Positions 12,891-22,053 of a stretch of DNA of 64,000 bases are shown here, in pieces. The position numbers and the translations under genes are program-made. Below the pieces are notes generated by a model. It did no database searches, was not told the DNA's origin, and saw only the letters and a program-made list of their open reading frames with translations. How positions within the stretch are numbered: the first letter of the stretch is position 1; every line of letters starts with the position of its first letter. The stretch is from Alphaproteobacteria bacterium LSUCC0684 (lineage in GTDB: Bacteria > Pseudomonadota > Alphaproteobacteria > Puniceispirillales > UBA1172): the NCBI GenBank assembly GCA_041228335.1, contig CP166130.1, forward strand, positions 2,327,001-2,391,000, read 5' to 3'.

Positions 12891-12912
12891 ATTATCTGGT
12901 ATACCAGATAAT
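12891..12912. promoter_or_regulatory. Perfect 22-bp palindrome upstream of the fdh operon
   Basis: ATTATCTGGTA followed by its exact reverse complement. The core TGGTATACCA equals the sites beside the oxalate regulator gene. It lies 24 bp (or 60 bp if TTG is used) before the fdhB start. Probable binding site of the FCD-GntR protein. Confidence 0.75.
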
Positions 12913-13127
12913 TTTTTGCGCCGCCCTTTCGCAAGTAACCCTGCCAGTCCATCCTCACCAGCCCATTCATCGGGCCAGCAAACAGATCCAACGCCATAAA
13001 ACACTTCCCTTAATTGACCAGCGCCGGTGATTGCGCTACCAAATTCACGACAGGAACAGGTGGATACCCGACAGTCTCAACCGGAACACCGTTTTTGGGG
13101 ATAGGATTTTTCAAACAGGATCAGGCC

Positions 13128-14120
13128 ATGACCACACCAGAAAACATGAACGTCATCATCATACGGGAAGCAGGTGGACCGGACGTGCTGGAGGCTGGCA
13201 CCCGGCCCTGCCCTGTTCCGGCAGATCATGAGGTGCTGATCGAGGTTGCCGCTGCAGGGGTAAACGGACCTGATCTGCTGCAACGCCGCGGTCTTTATCC
13301 GCCACCAGAAGGCGCATCCGATCTTCTGGGACTTGAGGTTTCCGGCCGAATTGCCGCCCTCGGCGATGCCGTGACCGGCTGGACGGTCGGTGACCAGGTC
13401 TGCGCGCTCACCAATGGCGGGGGATATGCTGAATATGTTGCGGTCGATGCGGCCCATTGCCTGCCCATCCCCGAAGGCGTGGACATGATCGATGCCGCCG
13501 GGCTGCCCGAAACCTATTTTACCATCTGGAGCAATGTGTTCTTGGGGCGTGACATTCCGCAAGGGGGAAATCTGCTGGTTCACGGCGGCGCGGGCGGGAT
13601 TGGTTCAACGGCCATTCAGATCGGCCATGCCATGGGGCTCAATGTCTACACCACCGCCGGCAGTGCCGATGCGTGTTCCTGGTGCGAGGGTCTTGGCGCC
13701 AGGCGGGCCATCAATTTCAGGGAAGAGGATTTCATGCCAGCCCTGCGCGAGGCAGGCGGCGCGGATATCATCATCGATATCATCGGCGGTGATTATATTG
13801 CCCGCAACATAAAGGCAGCCCGCACCGACGCACGGATCATCCAGCTTGCCTTCAATCACGGCTCGAAAGTGGAGATTGATCTCATGCCGCTGATGCTGAA
13901 ACGGTTGACTCTGACCGGATCAACGCTGCGGTCACGGCCGACCGGTTTCAAGGCCGCGGTGGCCGCGGATCTGCGGAAAACGGTCTGGCCCCTTTTTGCC
14001 AAAGGCAGGCTACAGCCAACCACCTTCCGAACCTTCCCCCTTGCCGAGGCGACGGCAGCGCATGAGATGATGGAAGGCGGCGGCCTGCGCGGCAAGATCC
14101 TGCTCACCACCGCATCCTGA
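13128..14120 (+). CDS. NAD(P)H quinone oxidoreductase, PIG3/zeta-crystallin type MDR
   Basis: A 330-residue zinc-independent medium-chain reductase. Motifs seen are VNGPDLLQRRGLYPPPEG (substrate side), LGLEVSGRIAALGD, and the NADPH site LVHGGAGGIGSTAIQIGHAMG. No structural or catalytic zinc Cys set is visible. The ATG at 13128 follows AGGATCAGG; the frame is open upstream to 13014 without coding character. It is divergent from the fdh operon and convergent with pckA. Known members reduce quinones by one electron. A role in the oxalate block is not shown; only its shared promoter gap with fdh connects it. Confidence 0.83.
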   Translation: MTTPENMNVIIIREAGGPDVLEAGTRPCPVPADHEVLIEVAAAGVNGPDLLQRRGLYPPPEGASDLLGLEVSGRIAALGDAVTGWTVGDQVCALTNGGGYAEYVAVDAAHCLPIPEGVDMIDAAGLPETYFTIWSNVFLGRDIPQGGNLLVHGGAGGIGSTAIQIGHAMGLNVYTTAGSADACSWCEGLGARRAINFREEDFMPALREAGGADIIIDIIGGDYIARNIKAARTDARIIQLAFNHGSKVEIDLMPLMLKRLTLTGSTLRSRPTGFKAAVAADLRKTVWPLFAKGRLQPTTFRTFPLAEATAAHEMMEGGGLRGKILLTTAS

Positions 14121-14152
14121 TCCGCAGGTCACAACCAGCCCGGAGCCTGAAA

Positions 14153-15754
14153 TCAGCCGAGCCGGGGGCCTGCCTTGACAAGCTGCCGGCCGGCTTCGGT
14201 ATCGGTGAACTTCTTGAAATTCTCAATGAAGAGCCCGGCAAGATGTTCGGCTTTTTTTTGCCATTCGGCTGGATCATCATAGCTTGACCGCGGGTCAAGC
14301 ACATCCGCACCAAGCCCGGCGAGACGTGTCGGGATCCTGAGATTGAAGACCGGCAGGGTTGCGGTGTCGGCCTCATCGATTTCACCGGCCATGATGGCGT
14401 CAATCAGCGCCCGTGTATTGGCAAGGGAAATGCGTTTGCCCTGGCCGTTCCATCCGGTGTTGATGAGGAAGGCCCGCGCCCCTGAGGCCCGCATCCGCTT
14501 GCTGAGCACATCGGCATAAACCGTGGGATGCAAGGTCAGGAAGGCGGCCCCGAAACAGGCCGAAAAAGTGGGCTGATGTTCGGTCATGCCACGTTCCATC
14601 CCGGCCATTTTGGCGGTAAATCCGCTCAGGAAATGATACTGGGTCGCGGCATCATCGAGGATCGATACCGCCGGCAGAACACCATAGGCATCAGCAGTAA
14701 GAAAGAGCACGTTTTTCGCATGCCCGCCTTTGGAGACCGGGCGGACGATGTTTTCGATATGATAGATCGGATAGGAGACCCGGGTGTTCTGGGTCAGGCT
14801 TGTATCGCTGAAATCAATCTTGCCATTGGAATCAACCATGACGTTTTCAAGCAAGGCATCCCGGCGGACAGCACGATAGATCTCAGGCTCGCTTTCTTCA
14901 TTGAGGTCACTTGTCTTGGCATAGCAACCCCCTTCGAAATTGAACACGCCATCATCATCCCAGCCATGTTCATCATCACCGATGAGACTCCGGTTCGCCG
15001 AGGCCGAAAGGGTTGTCTTGCCCGTACCTGAAAGACCAAAGAACAGCGCCACATCGCCATCCTTGCCCATATTTGCCGAGCAATGCATGGAAGCAATCCC
15101 CTTCTGCGGCAGGAGATAGTTCATCATGGCGAACATGCCCTTCTTCATCTCGCCGCCGTACCAGGAGCCGCAGATCAACTGCATGCGCTCGGTCAGGTTG
15201 AAGGCAATGAAGGTCGACGAGTTCAGCCCCTGCGCCTGCCAGTTTTCATTCCTGGCCATGGAGGCGTTGACAACGGTGAAGTCCGGCTCGAAATCCGCGA
15301 GTTCTTCCTCGCTCGGGCGGATGAACATGTTCTTGACGAAATGCGCCTGCCAGGCGACTTCCATGACAAAGCGGACCTTAAGGCAGGTGTCCATATTGGC
15401 GCCGCAATAGCCATCGACAACATAGAGTTTCTTGCCGCTGAGCTGGGCCATGCAGAGGTCTTTGAGTTCAGACCAGATTTCAGGGGATATCGGTTTGTTG
15501 TCGTTCTTGGCCCCATTGCCATTCCACCATAAAGTATCGGCGGTGGTTTCATCTTTGACGATGAATTTATCCTTGGGCGAGCGGCCGGTATATTCACCGG
15601 TAAGCACATTGACCGCGCCAAGTTCGGTCAGGTAGCCGCGTGCGTATCCTTCCAGGCCCGGATCAAGTTCATCTTCATAAAGGCGGTCATAAGTCGGATT
15701 GGTAATGATCTCTTTGGCATCGGTGATGCCAATTCTTTCCAGAAAATCTTGCAA
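14153..15754 (-). CDS. pckA: Phosphoenolpyruvate carboxykinase (ATP)
   Basis: It makes PEP from oxaloacetate and ATP in gluconeogenesis. The 533-residue length is usual. Motifs are [12 protein letters not shown] (N-terminal), [10 protein letters not shown], the kinase-1a loop [11 protein letters not shown] (about 239-249), the kinase-2 aspartates in [21 protein letters not shown], and [16 protein letters not shown]. The start codon appears to be TTG at 15754 after GAGAGAGAA; no in-frame ATG fits better. A sigma70-like promoter lies at 15806-15833. It is a single gene, convergent with the quinone reductase. Gluconeogenesis fits growth on organic acids such as oxalate and TRAP substrates. Confidence 0.96.
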   Translation of the reverse strand: MQDFLERIGITDAKEIITNPTYDRLYEDELDPGLEGYARGYLTELGAVNVLTGEYTGRSPKDKFIVKDETTADTLWWNGNGAKNDNKPISPEIWSELKDLCMAQLSGKKLYVVDGYCGANMDTCLKVRFVMEVAWQAHFVKNMFIRPSEEELADFEPDFTVVNASMARNENWQAQGLNSSTFIAFNLTERMQLICGSWYGGEMKKGMFAMMNYLLPQKGIASMHCSANMGKDGDVALFFGLSGTGKTTLSASANRSLIGDDEHGWDDDGVFNFEGGCYAKTSDLNEESEPEIYRAVRRDALLENVMVDSNGKIDFSDTSLTQNTRVSYPIYHIENIVRPVSKGGHAKNVLFLTADAYGVLPAVSILDDAATQYHFLSGFTAKMAGMERGMTEHQPTFSACFGAAFLTLHPTVYADVLSKRMRASGARAFLINTGWNGQGKRISLANTRALIDAIMAGEIDEADTATLPVFNLRIPTRLAGLGADVLDPRSSYDDPAEWQKKAEHLAGLFIENFKKFTDTEAGRQLVKAGPRLG

Positions 15755-15805
15755 CGGTATTCTCTCTCAACGGTGAAAAATCCGGCCATAGGCCGGGTGG
15801 ATCTA

Positions 15806-15833
15806 AATGTATTGAAGTTCGAGATCTTGTCAA
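15806..15833 (-). promoter_or_regulatory. Sigma70-type promoter of pckA
   Basis: On the minus strand TTGACA (15833-15828), a 16-bp spacer, and TACATT (15811-15806). A CCGGCC-ATA-GGCCGG hairpin (15782-15796) lies in the leader just before the start codon and could affect translation. Confidence 0.6.
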
Positions 15834-15943
15834 CCAGTAGCGGCATAAACTGCGATGCCGCACCATGATGCAGGTTAGCATGAAGTTACGGGATTTAATA
15901 TCGGGCAGGGCCGTGCCTAGCCTTTCACCATTTTGAACAGCGG

Positions 15944-16927
15944 CTAGGTTTTTGCCAGCCGCCTTGACGCCAGATTGGGATTGGTCAGCGCATTTTTTGC
16001 GCCATAAAGGCCTGCCATCGTATCTGTCGCAAGCCATACCGGAATATGTTCAAAGATGTTCTGCATGATGCCGGCATGCCGAAAGCGTTCTTCAAAACGG
16101 CTTTCCGGAATAAGCGAGGCAAGGCGGGGAACGATGCCTCCCGCGATAACCGCCCCGCGCCAGCACCCCATGGTCAGTATGGCATTGACCATGACCGTCG
16201 CCAGTGCGTTCAGCAGTATCAGCACCGCCTTGCGGGCAAGCCCGTTTTCATGAAGTGCGGCCTTGCCAATATCTGCGGCGGTCCAGCCTGCCGCATCGAT
16301 ACCATCAAGATGGCAAAGGAAACGATAGATCACCTCAAGCCCCGGGCCACTTATCACGTTCTCTGCGCTGACATAAGGAGAGGTCTGGCGCAGGAAGGCC
16401 TCAAGCTCACTTTCCAGATCATCGCGTGGGGTGAAATGCACATGCCCGCCTTCACCTTCGACGACAAAACACTCTTGATCAACAGAGATCAGCGCCGCAA
16501 CACCCAGCCCCGTGCCCGGGCCGATCACCAGCAACGGCGCATCAGGATGGGAGGCGCCATCAAGGACAAGCTCATTGCCGCAAGTTTCAGGATCGGCCTG
16601 GGCGAGGGCCTGGGCCGTGAAGTCATTAATCACCAGGAGGCTTTTGACGGGCAGGTGATTCAGCAATGCTGTTTTGCTGAATTGCCAATGATTGTTGGTA
16701 ACATTGATGACATCTTCCAGCACCGGCGCGGCGACGGCGATGCTGACGGCCCTTATCCTGCGGCTTTGCGTATCGGGCAAACTGCCCAGATAGGCATCGA
16801 TGGCATCTTCAATCCCGGGAAAATCCGCGCAAGCCAGATTTCTGATATGCGACAGGGGTGCCCTTTCGGCCTCTGCAAAGCCGAAGCGTACATTTGTCCC
16901 ACCAACATCAACAGCGACTACAGACAT
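15944..16927 (-). CDS. glk: Glucokinase
   Basis: It phosphorylates glucose with ATP. The 327-residue length fits the bacterial Glk family (PF02685). DVGGTNVRFGFAEAE (residues 7-21) is the phosphate-1 loop; INDFTAQALA holds the catalytic aspartate; VIGPGTGLGVA and GEGGHVHFTPRD (the glucose-binding EGGH) follow, then GAVIAGGIVPR. It is the last gene of the leftward ABC sugar-transporter operon, 26 bp after the ATPase gene. Its place beside a sugar importer and two-component system supports glucose as the transported sugar. Confidence 0.93.
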   Translation of the reverse strand: MSVVAVDVGGTNVRFGFAEAERAPLSHIRNLACADFPGIEDAIDAYLGSLPDTQSRRIRAVSIAVAAPVLEDVINVTNNHWQFSKTALLNHLPVKSLLVINDFTAQALAQADPETCGNELVLDGASHPDAPLLVIGPGTGLGVAALISVDQECFVVEGEGGHVHFTPRDDLESELEAFLRQTSPYVSAENVISGPGLEVIYRFLCHLDGIDAAGWTAADIGKAALHENGLARKAVLILLNALATVMVNAILTMGCWRGAVIAGGIVPRLASLIPESRFEERFRHAGIMQNIFEHIPVWLATDTMAGLYGAKNALTNPNLASRRLAKT

Positions 16928-16953
16928 GCATTATCCCAACGGCACCGGAGGCG

Positions 16954-18051
16954 TTAATTCAGCCTTTCACCTGTATCTGCATCGAAATATGAGGCTTTGT
17001 CCATATTGAACGACAAATCCATCTCAAGGCCAGCAGTTGCGGTGGTTTCAGCCTGAAGTCGTGCCGTTACCTCAATACCGCCAAGCGACATCAGGACATA
17101 GGTATCTGCACCTGCAGGTTCCACCACATCGATCCGGCAGGATGAGACCTGATCACTTGAACGTTTATGTGATTTTGCATCAGCAATATCTTCAGGGCGG
17201 ATGCCGAGAACAACACGCTCCGGCAGATTCCTCGCGGTCATATCCGTGAGGATCAGATCACTGCTGTCGTTGCGATGGATGATGAATTTAGAGCCCTTGC
17301 CCTTCTTTTCCACCCTGGCGGGGATCAGATTCATCGCCGGTGAACCCATGAAATCAGCAACAAAGAGATTGGCGGGGTGGCTGTAAATTTCAGCAGGAGT
17401 GCCGATCTGCTGAATAACACCGCCTTTCATCACAACGATCTTGGTGGCCAGCGTCATGGCCTCGATTTGATCATGGGTGACGTAGACCATGGAGGCATTC
17501 AGGTTTTGATGCAGTTTCTTGATCTCTGTCCGCATTTCCACGCGGAGTTTGGCATCGAGATTGGAAAGAGGTTCATCAAAAAGAAAGAGTTTCGGGTCAC
17601 GAACAAGCGCCCGCCCCATGGCGACACGCTGGCGCTGGCCACCCGAAAGCTGGGATGGGCGTCGATCCAGCAAGGCTTCTATCTGCAACTGACGCGCCAC
17701 TTCGGCGAGTTTTTCCTGCTGAAGGGCTTTATCTACACCCCGCACCTTCATCCCGAAGGTGATGTTCTTTGCAACGGTCATTGTGGGGTAGAGCGCATAG
17801 GACTGAAAGACCATGGCAATATCACGATCCTTGGGGCTGATATTCTGCATATCACGTCCATCAATCATCACCGAACCGCTGGAGATCGGCTCAAGCCCGG
17901 CGATACAATTCAGCAAGGTCGACTTGCCGCAACCCGAAGGGCCGACCAGAACCAGAAACTCGCCTGTATCGATGCTGACATTGACATTCTTTAGAATATC
18001 AACCGTGCCGAATTTCTTGTTCAATTCTTTTAATTCCAGAATAGGGGGCAT
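16954..18051 (-). CDS. Sugar ABC transporter ATP-binding protein (MalK/UgpC/GtsD type)
   Basis: A 365-residue cytosolic ATPase. Walker A GPSGCGKST (37-45), Q-loop MVFQSYALYP, signature LSGGQRQRVAMGRAL (about 134), Walker B LFLFDEPLSNLDAK and switch H in VTHDQIEAMTLA. A C-terminal TOBE/OB regulatory domain (GSPAMNLIPA and GIRPEDIADA) makes it the MalK-type, CUT1 class. ATG at 18051 follows AAAGGA, directly after the MalG-type permease. It probably energises glucose uptake. Its C-terminal domain could be a docking site for regulation, as in MalK. Confidence 0.93.
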   Translation of the reverse strand: MPPILELKELNKKFGTVDILKNVNVSIDTGEFLVLVGPSGCGKSTLLNCIAGLEPISSGSVMIDGRDMQNISPKDRDIAMVFQSYALYPTMTVAKNITFGMKVRGVDKALQQEKLAEVARQLQIEALLDRRPSQLSGGQRQRVAMGRALVRDPKLFLFDEPLSNLDAKLRVEMRTEIKKLHQNLNASMVYVTHDQIEAMTLATKIVVMKGGVIQQIGTPAEIYSHPANLFVADFMGSPAMNLIPARVEKKGKGSKFIIHRNDSSDLILTDMTARNLPERVVLGIRPEDIADAKSHKRSSDQVSSCRIDVVEPAGADTYVLMSLGGIEVTARLQAETTATAGLEMDLSFNMDKASYFDADTGERLN

Positions 18052-18053
18052 GG

Positions 18054-18944
18054 TTATCCTTTCACTGAACCTGCTGTCAGACCGCGGATGAAATATTTTC
18101 CGGCGATCACATAAACGACCAATGTCGGCAAGGCGGCAATGATGGCCGAAGCCATATCGACATTATATTCCTTCACGCCGGTGGTTGAATTGACGATGTT
18201 GTTGAGCGCGACGGTGACAGGCTGGGTACCGGCTTCTGAAAAAGAGACGCCAAAAAGGAAGTCATTCCAGATCTGGGTAAACTGCCAGATCACCGTGACA
18301 ACAATGATGGGCAGGGACAGGGGCAGAAAAATCGAGAAAAAAATGCGGAAGAAGGAGGCGCCATCCACCTTGGCGGCTTTAACCAGTTCAATAGGAATGG
18401 TGACATAGTAATTACGGAAGAACAGTGTCGTGAAGCCGATACCATAAATGACATGAACCAAGATCAGGCCGGGAATTGAACCTGCAAGCCCCATCTGCCC
18501 AAGCAGGCGCGCCATCGGGAGCAGCACCACCTGGAACGGGATAAAACATCCAAAAAGGATCAGCGCAAAGATGAGGTTTGCGCCTCGAAACCGCCATTGC
18601 GCCACCGCATAACCATTGATGGCACCGATTAGCGTCGAGATGATCACCGCAGGCACCGCCATGATGACGGAATTCCAGAAATAGGGGCGCAGGCCTTCAC
18701 ATTTGATGCCGGAACAGGCGCTTGACCATGCCGTCTGCCAGGCCTGGAAAGTTACGTCACGGGGCAGCGAAATCAGCGAGCCTGTGCGGATTTCTTCAAG
18801 CGACTTGAGCGACGTGGTCACCATCACGAAAAGCGGCAGCAAATAATAGACGGCAAAGATCGCAAGCAGGACATAGAGCACCCAGCGCAGGATGATGTTT
18901 TTCATCGAAAAAGAGCGTGATGAAATATTGGCAAGATCAGTCAT
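18054..18944 (-). CDS. Sugar ABC transporter permease, MalG/GtsC type
   Basis: A 296-residue inner-membrane protein with about six helices. The N-terminal helix is WVLYVLLAIFAVYYLLPLF. The EAA loop, which docks on the ATPase, is ELVKAAKVDGASFFRIFFSI. It ends 2 bp before the ATPase start and overlaps the preceding permease by 8 bp, so translation is probably coupled. Family CUT1. The other permease and the binding protein are adjacent. Confidence 0.92.
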   Translation of the reverse strand: MTDLANISSRSFSMKNIILRWVLYVLLAIFAVYYLLPLFVMVTTSLKSLEEIRTGSLISLPRDVTFQAWQTAWSSACSGIKCEGLRPYFWNSVIMAVPAVIISTLIGAINGYAVAQWRFRGANLIFALILFGCFIPFQVVLLPMARLLGQMGLAGSIPGLILVHVIYGIGFTTLFFRNYYVTIPIELVKAAKVDGASFFRIFFSIFLPLSLPIIVVTVIWQFTQIWNDFLFGVSFSEAGTQPVTVALNNIVNSTTGVKEYNVDMASAIIAALPTLVVYVIAGKYFIRGLTAGSVKG

Positions 18945-19809
18945 GCCTGGCCCTCAATTCGGAATAGAGATACGGCACGACAATCGCGAAGATGATGGCC
19001 ATCATCACCATGGCCGAACTTGCCGCCTGGCCAAGATCGCCTCGTGAGAATGCCATCGTATACATATAGGTTGCCGGCAAGTCCGTTGCGAAACCGGGGC
19101 CGCCGCCAGTCAGCGCGATGACGAGATCAAAACTCTTGATCGCCAGATGCGCGAGAACGATAAAAGCCGACAGAAAGATCGACGCCATCGATGGAATGAT
19201 GATCGATGTGTAGATCCGCCAGGTGGGGATGCCATCGACCTGCGCGGCTTTGATCACCTCCTGATCAATGGATCGCAAACCCGCCAGAAACAGTGCCATG
19301 ACAAAGCCAGAAGCTTGCCAGACACCGGCAATCACCACGGTATAGATCGCCATCTCGGGATCAACCAGCCAGTCAAAACTGAAATCCGACCAGCCCAGCC
19401 CGCGGATAGCGGCTTCAAAGCCAAGACCGGGATTGAGTATCCATTTCCATGCCGTGCCCGTAACGATCAGCGACAGGGCCATGGGATAAAGATAGATGGT
19501 ACGGATGACCCCTTCGGTACGGATTTTCTGATCAAGCAAGATCGCCAGGATCAACCCGAGGACGGTGGAGATCGAAATAAAAAGAATACCAAAAATAAAC
19601 AGATTATTGATCGCGGTATCCCAGCGAAGGGAATCAAAAAGACGCTCATACTGAATGAAACCGTAGAGATCATAACGGGGCAGCAATCTTGACCGGGTCA
19701 GCGAAACCCAGGCTGTCCAGCCGATAAAACCATATACAAAAACAAGTGAGACCAAGAAAGACGGCGCCAAAACGATCTTGGGCATCTGTTTTTCCAACCA
19801 GTCGATCAT
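18937..19809 (-). CDS. Sugar ABC transporter permease, MalF/GtsB type
   Basis: A 290-residue inner-membrane protein with six predicted helices. The EAA loop is EVIKAAQVDGIPTWRIYTSI, followed by IIPSMASIFLSAFIVL. ATG at 19809 (MIDWLEKQMPK) follows GAGG; an earlier GTG at 19836 falls inside the terminator hairpin and was rejected. It is preceded by an attenuator, so it is likely expressed less than the binding protein. Confidence 0.91.
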   Translation of the reverse strand: MIDWLEKQMPKIVLAPSFLVSLVFVYGFIGWTAWVSLTRSRLLPRYDLYGFIQYERLFDSLRWDTAINNLFIFGILFISISTVLGLILAILLDQKIRTEGVIRTIYLYPMALSLIVTGTAWKWILNPGLGFEAAIRGLGWSDFSFDWLVDPEMAIYTVVIAGVWQASGFVMALFLAGLRSIDQEVIKAAQVDGIPTWRIYTSIIIPSMASIFLSAFIVLAHLAIKSFDLVIALTGGGPGFATDLPATYMYTMAFSRGDLGQAASSAMVMMAIIFAIVVPYLYSELRARHD

Positions 19810-19821
19810 CTGGAGCCTCAC

Positions 19822-19859
19822 AAAAGAAAAACCCACCTGCCGGTAACCCGGCAGGTGGG
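19822..19859 (-). terminator. Attenuator hairpin between binding-protein and permease genes
   Basis: A 12-bp perfect stem (CCCACCTGCCGG with its complement, 19832-19843 and 19848-19859) and a 4-nt loop. On the minus strand it is followed by TTTTTCTTTT. This is a rho-independent terminator within the operon. Such sites usually give partial read-through and a high ratio of binding protein to membrane subunits. Confidence 0.88.
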
Positions 19860-19869
19860 GGATGGTATT

Positions 19870-21117
19870 CTACAGGCTGTTTGCAACAGACTTTGCAAGC
19901 ATTTCAACAGCCTCGGATGAAGACATGTCAGAGTTGAAATGTGCGGTCACCACATCGGTGATGGCGCCGGACTGGGCCCCGCGAAGCGCCATGCCATGGG
20001 CATAGGACGGCAGGAGAGACCCGCCGGCATTGCTGGTGGCCATATCCTGTGCGGAAATATGGGCGCAAGTGTCAAAATCATCCAGCGCCACGTCAACACG
20101 AGCAGGGATCGAGCCTTTGTTCATGTTGAAGACCTTCTGGAAGTTCTGGCCGACGATCAGTTCCGCCAGCAGCATCTGTCCGGCTTGCTTGTCGTCACCA
20201 CTGACATCAAACATCGCGAAACTGTCCACGTTATAGAGGAAGCCTTCACCAGGTGTCGATGCGCAGAGGAAATCGATGCCGGGGCGCTTGCCGGCGGCAA
20301 GGAATTCACCCTTTGCCCAGTCACCCATGATCTGAAAAGCGGCTTCGCCATTCATGACCATTGCCGTGGCAAGGTTCCAGTCACGACCGGAGAAATTGCT
20401 GTCAACATAGCCGCGCAGTTTACGCATCTGGTCAAAAACCTTGACCATCGTAGCGGACTTCAGGGTTGCCTGATCAAGTTCAACAAAAGCTTTGTGGAAA
20501 AACTCGGGCCCGCCGATGCCAAGCGCCACGGCCTCAAAGACGGTGGCGTCCTGCCAGGCCTGACCGCCATGTGCAAGCGGGGTGATGCCCTTGGCCAGCA
20601 GTTTATCAGCGGCGGCGTTGAACTCATCCCAGGACGTTGGCATGGCGATACCGTTATCAGCGAGAACGGCGGCATTTGCCCAGATCCAGTCAATGCGATG
20701 AACGTTCACCGGCGCGGCACACCATTTGCCTTCGCATTTCATGTGACCGGCAATGGATGCTGGCAGCACATCGGCCCAGCCATGCTTTTCGGCGACAGAT
20801 GAAATATCGGAAAGCGCGCCTTCTTCATACCATTCCTGGATAGCAGGGCCTTTCAGCTGGACGGCGGTCGGTGCGTTGCCGGAAAGAACACGTGCACGCA
20901 GTGCGGTCATGGCCGCATCACCCCCACCACCAGCAACGGGCATATCTGTCCAAGTGCCGCCGCGGGAAGCGAATTCCTGCTGCAATACGGCGACAGATTT
21001 GGCTTCACCGCCCGAGGTCCACCAATGCAGAACTTCTGCCTGCGGCTCTGCTTTTGCAACACCGGCACAAGCAAGCGTAAGCGCAGCGGATGCTGCAAGG
21101 ATAAATCTGGATTTCAT
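19870..21117 (-). CDS. Periplasmic sugar-binding protein (GtsA-like)
   Basis: A 415-residue solute-binding protein of the CUT1 class. MKSRFILAASAALTLACAGVAKA is a signal peptide, probably cut after AKA. Mature features are EVLHWWTSGGEAKSV, GGGGDAAMTALRARVLSG and AFQIMGDWAKGEF, as in glucose/mannose-binding GtsA. ATG at 21117 follows GGAGGAC. It is the first gene of the leftward transporter operon and is divergent from a two-component system. Glucose is the most likely ligand because glk is in the operon; this is inference. Confidence 0.92.
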   Translation of the reverse strand: MKSRFILAASAALTLACAGVAKAEPQAEVLHWWTSGGEAKSVAVLQQEFASRGGTWTDMPVAGGGGDAAMTALRARVLSGNAPTAVQLKGPAIQEWYEEGALSDISSVAEKHGWADVLPASIAGHMKCEGKWCAAPVNVHRIDWIWANAAVLADNGIAMPTSWDEFNAAADKLLAKGITPLAHGGQAWQDATVFEAVALGIGGPEFFHKAFVELDQATLKSATMVKVFDQMRKLRGYVDSNFSGRDWNLATAMVMNGEAAFQIMGDWAKGEFLAAGKRPGIDFLCASTPGEGFLYNVDSFAMFDVSGDDKQAGQMLLAELIVGQNFQKVFNMNKGSIPARVDVALDDFDTCAHISAQDMATSNAGGSLLPSYAHGMALRGAQSGAITDVVTAHFNSDMSSSEAVEMLAKSVANSL

Positions 21118-21315
21118 TTTGTCCTCCCAAATTGACAATCCCAATTGAAAATTCATCCCTCCAGATTGATGATGCCGATTGTATTTTTCAAACAGATTCA
21201 GGCCGAAAAATGCAAGATCATGTCAATTTTTGAGAGGTTTTATTACAATTTGTTACCTGGGCTTGCGACGTGCTAATGAAGATAGGTTGAAGTGAACATA
21301 TCCATGGGGAATACG

Positions 21316-22053
21316 ATGGCGATCCCTAAGATACTTGTCGTTGATGATGACGTTGAACTTTGCGACATGCTTGCCGCCTATCTGGCGCATGAAGGTTTCA
21401 TGGTGCTTACCGCCACGAACGGGGCGGAGATACGCCGCCATATCGAGACGTCGCGCATCGATCTCATTTTGCTGGATGTCATGTTGGGGGAAGAAGACGG
21501 CATCACCCTGTGCAGGGAATTGCGCGAGGAACAAGACGTGCCCATCATCTTTGTCTCGACGCTGTCATCTGACCGGCAGCGTGTGGCAGGATATGAAGTC
21601 GGCGCCGATGACTATATCGCCAAACCATTCAATCTTGAGTTGCTCCTGGCGCGGGTAAAAGCTGTCCTGCGTCGCGGTCGTCGGTCCGCATCGCTGAATT
21701 ACCGACGTGATACGGCCGAATATCAATTCGGCGGCTGGCGGTATTCCGGCAGAAGCGATGAAGTCTATTCCCCCAATGGGGTGCAGGTGGCGCTATCCAA
21801 GCAGGAAACGAGATTGCTTAAAGTCTTTCTCGCCAACCCCCATATTGCCCTGACGCGTGAAGAGATCATCGCCGCCATGGATGTGACTCAAGATACCAGT
21901 GCTTATGTTGATACGAGTGGCCGTGCCCTGGATGTTCTGGTGGGGCGATTGCGAAGCAAGATCGAGCGCAACCCGAAAGCACCTGAATTTCTGAAGACCG
22001 AACGGGGTGTCGGATATGTTTTTGCGACTGATGTTGATCGGCTGGACACATGA
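21316..22053 (+). CDS. OmpR-family response regulator, GltR-like
   Basis: A 245-residue regulator. The receiver domain starts PKILVVDDDVELC, has the phosphorylation Asp in LLDVMLGEEDG (about 54) and Lys in AKPFN. The C-terminal winged helix has LSKQETRLLKVFLANPH and VDVLVGRLRSKIE-like sequence (seen as ALDVLVGRLRSKIERNP). ATG at 21316 was preferred to 21292. It overlaps the kinase gene by 4 bp. Divergence from the sugar transporter and the glk linkage resemble Pseudomonas gltR-gtrS/gtsABCD, so it probably activates the transporter operon. Confidence 0.9.
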   Translation: MAIPKILVVDDDVELCDMLAAYLAHEGFMVLTATNGAEIRRHIETSRIDLILLDVMLGEEDGITLCRELREEQDVPIIFVSTLSSDRQRVAGYEVGADDYIAKPFNLELLLARVKAVLRRGRRSASLNYRRDTAEYQFGGWRYSGRSDEVYSPNGVQVALSKQETRLLKVFLANPHIALTREEIIAAMDVTQDTSAYVDTSGRALDVLVGRLRSKIERNPKAPEFLKTERGVGYVFATDVDRLDT

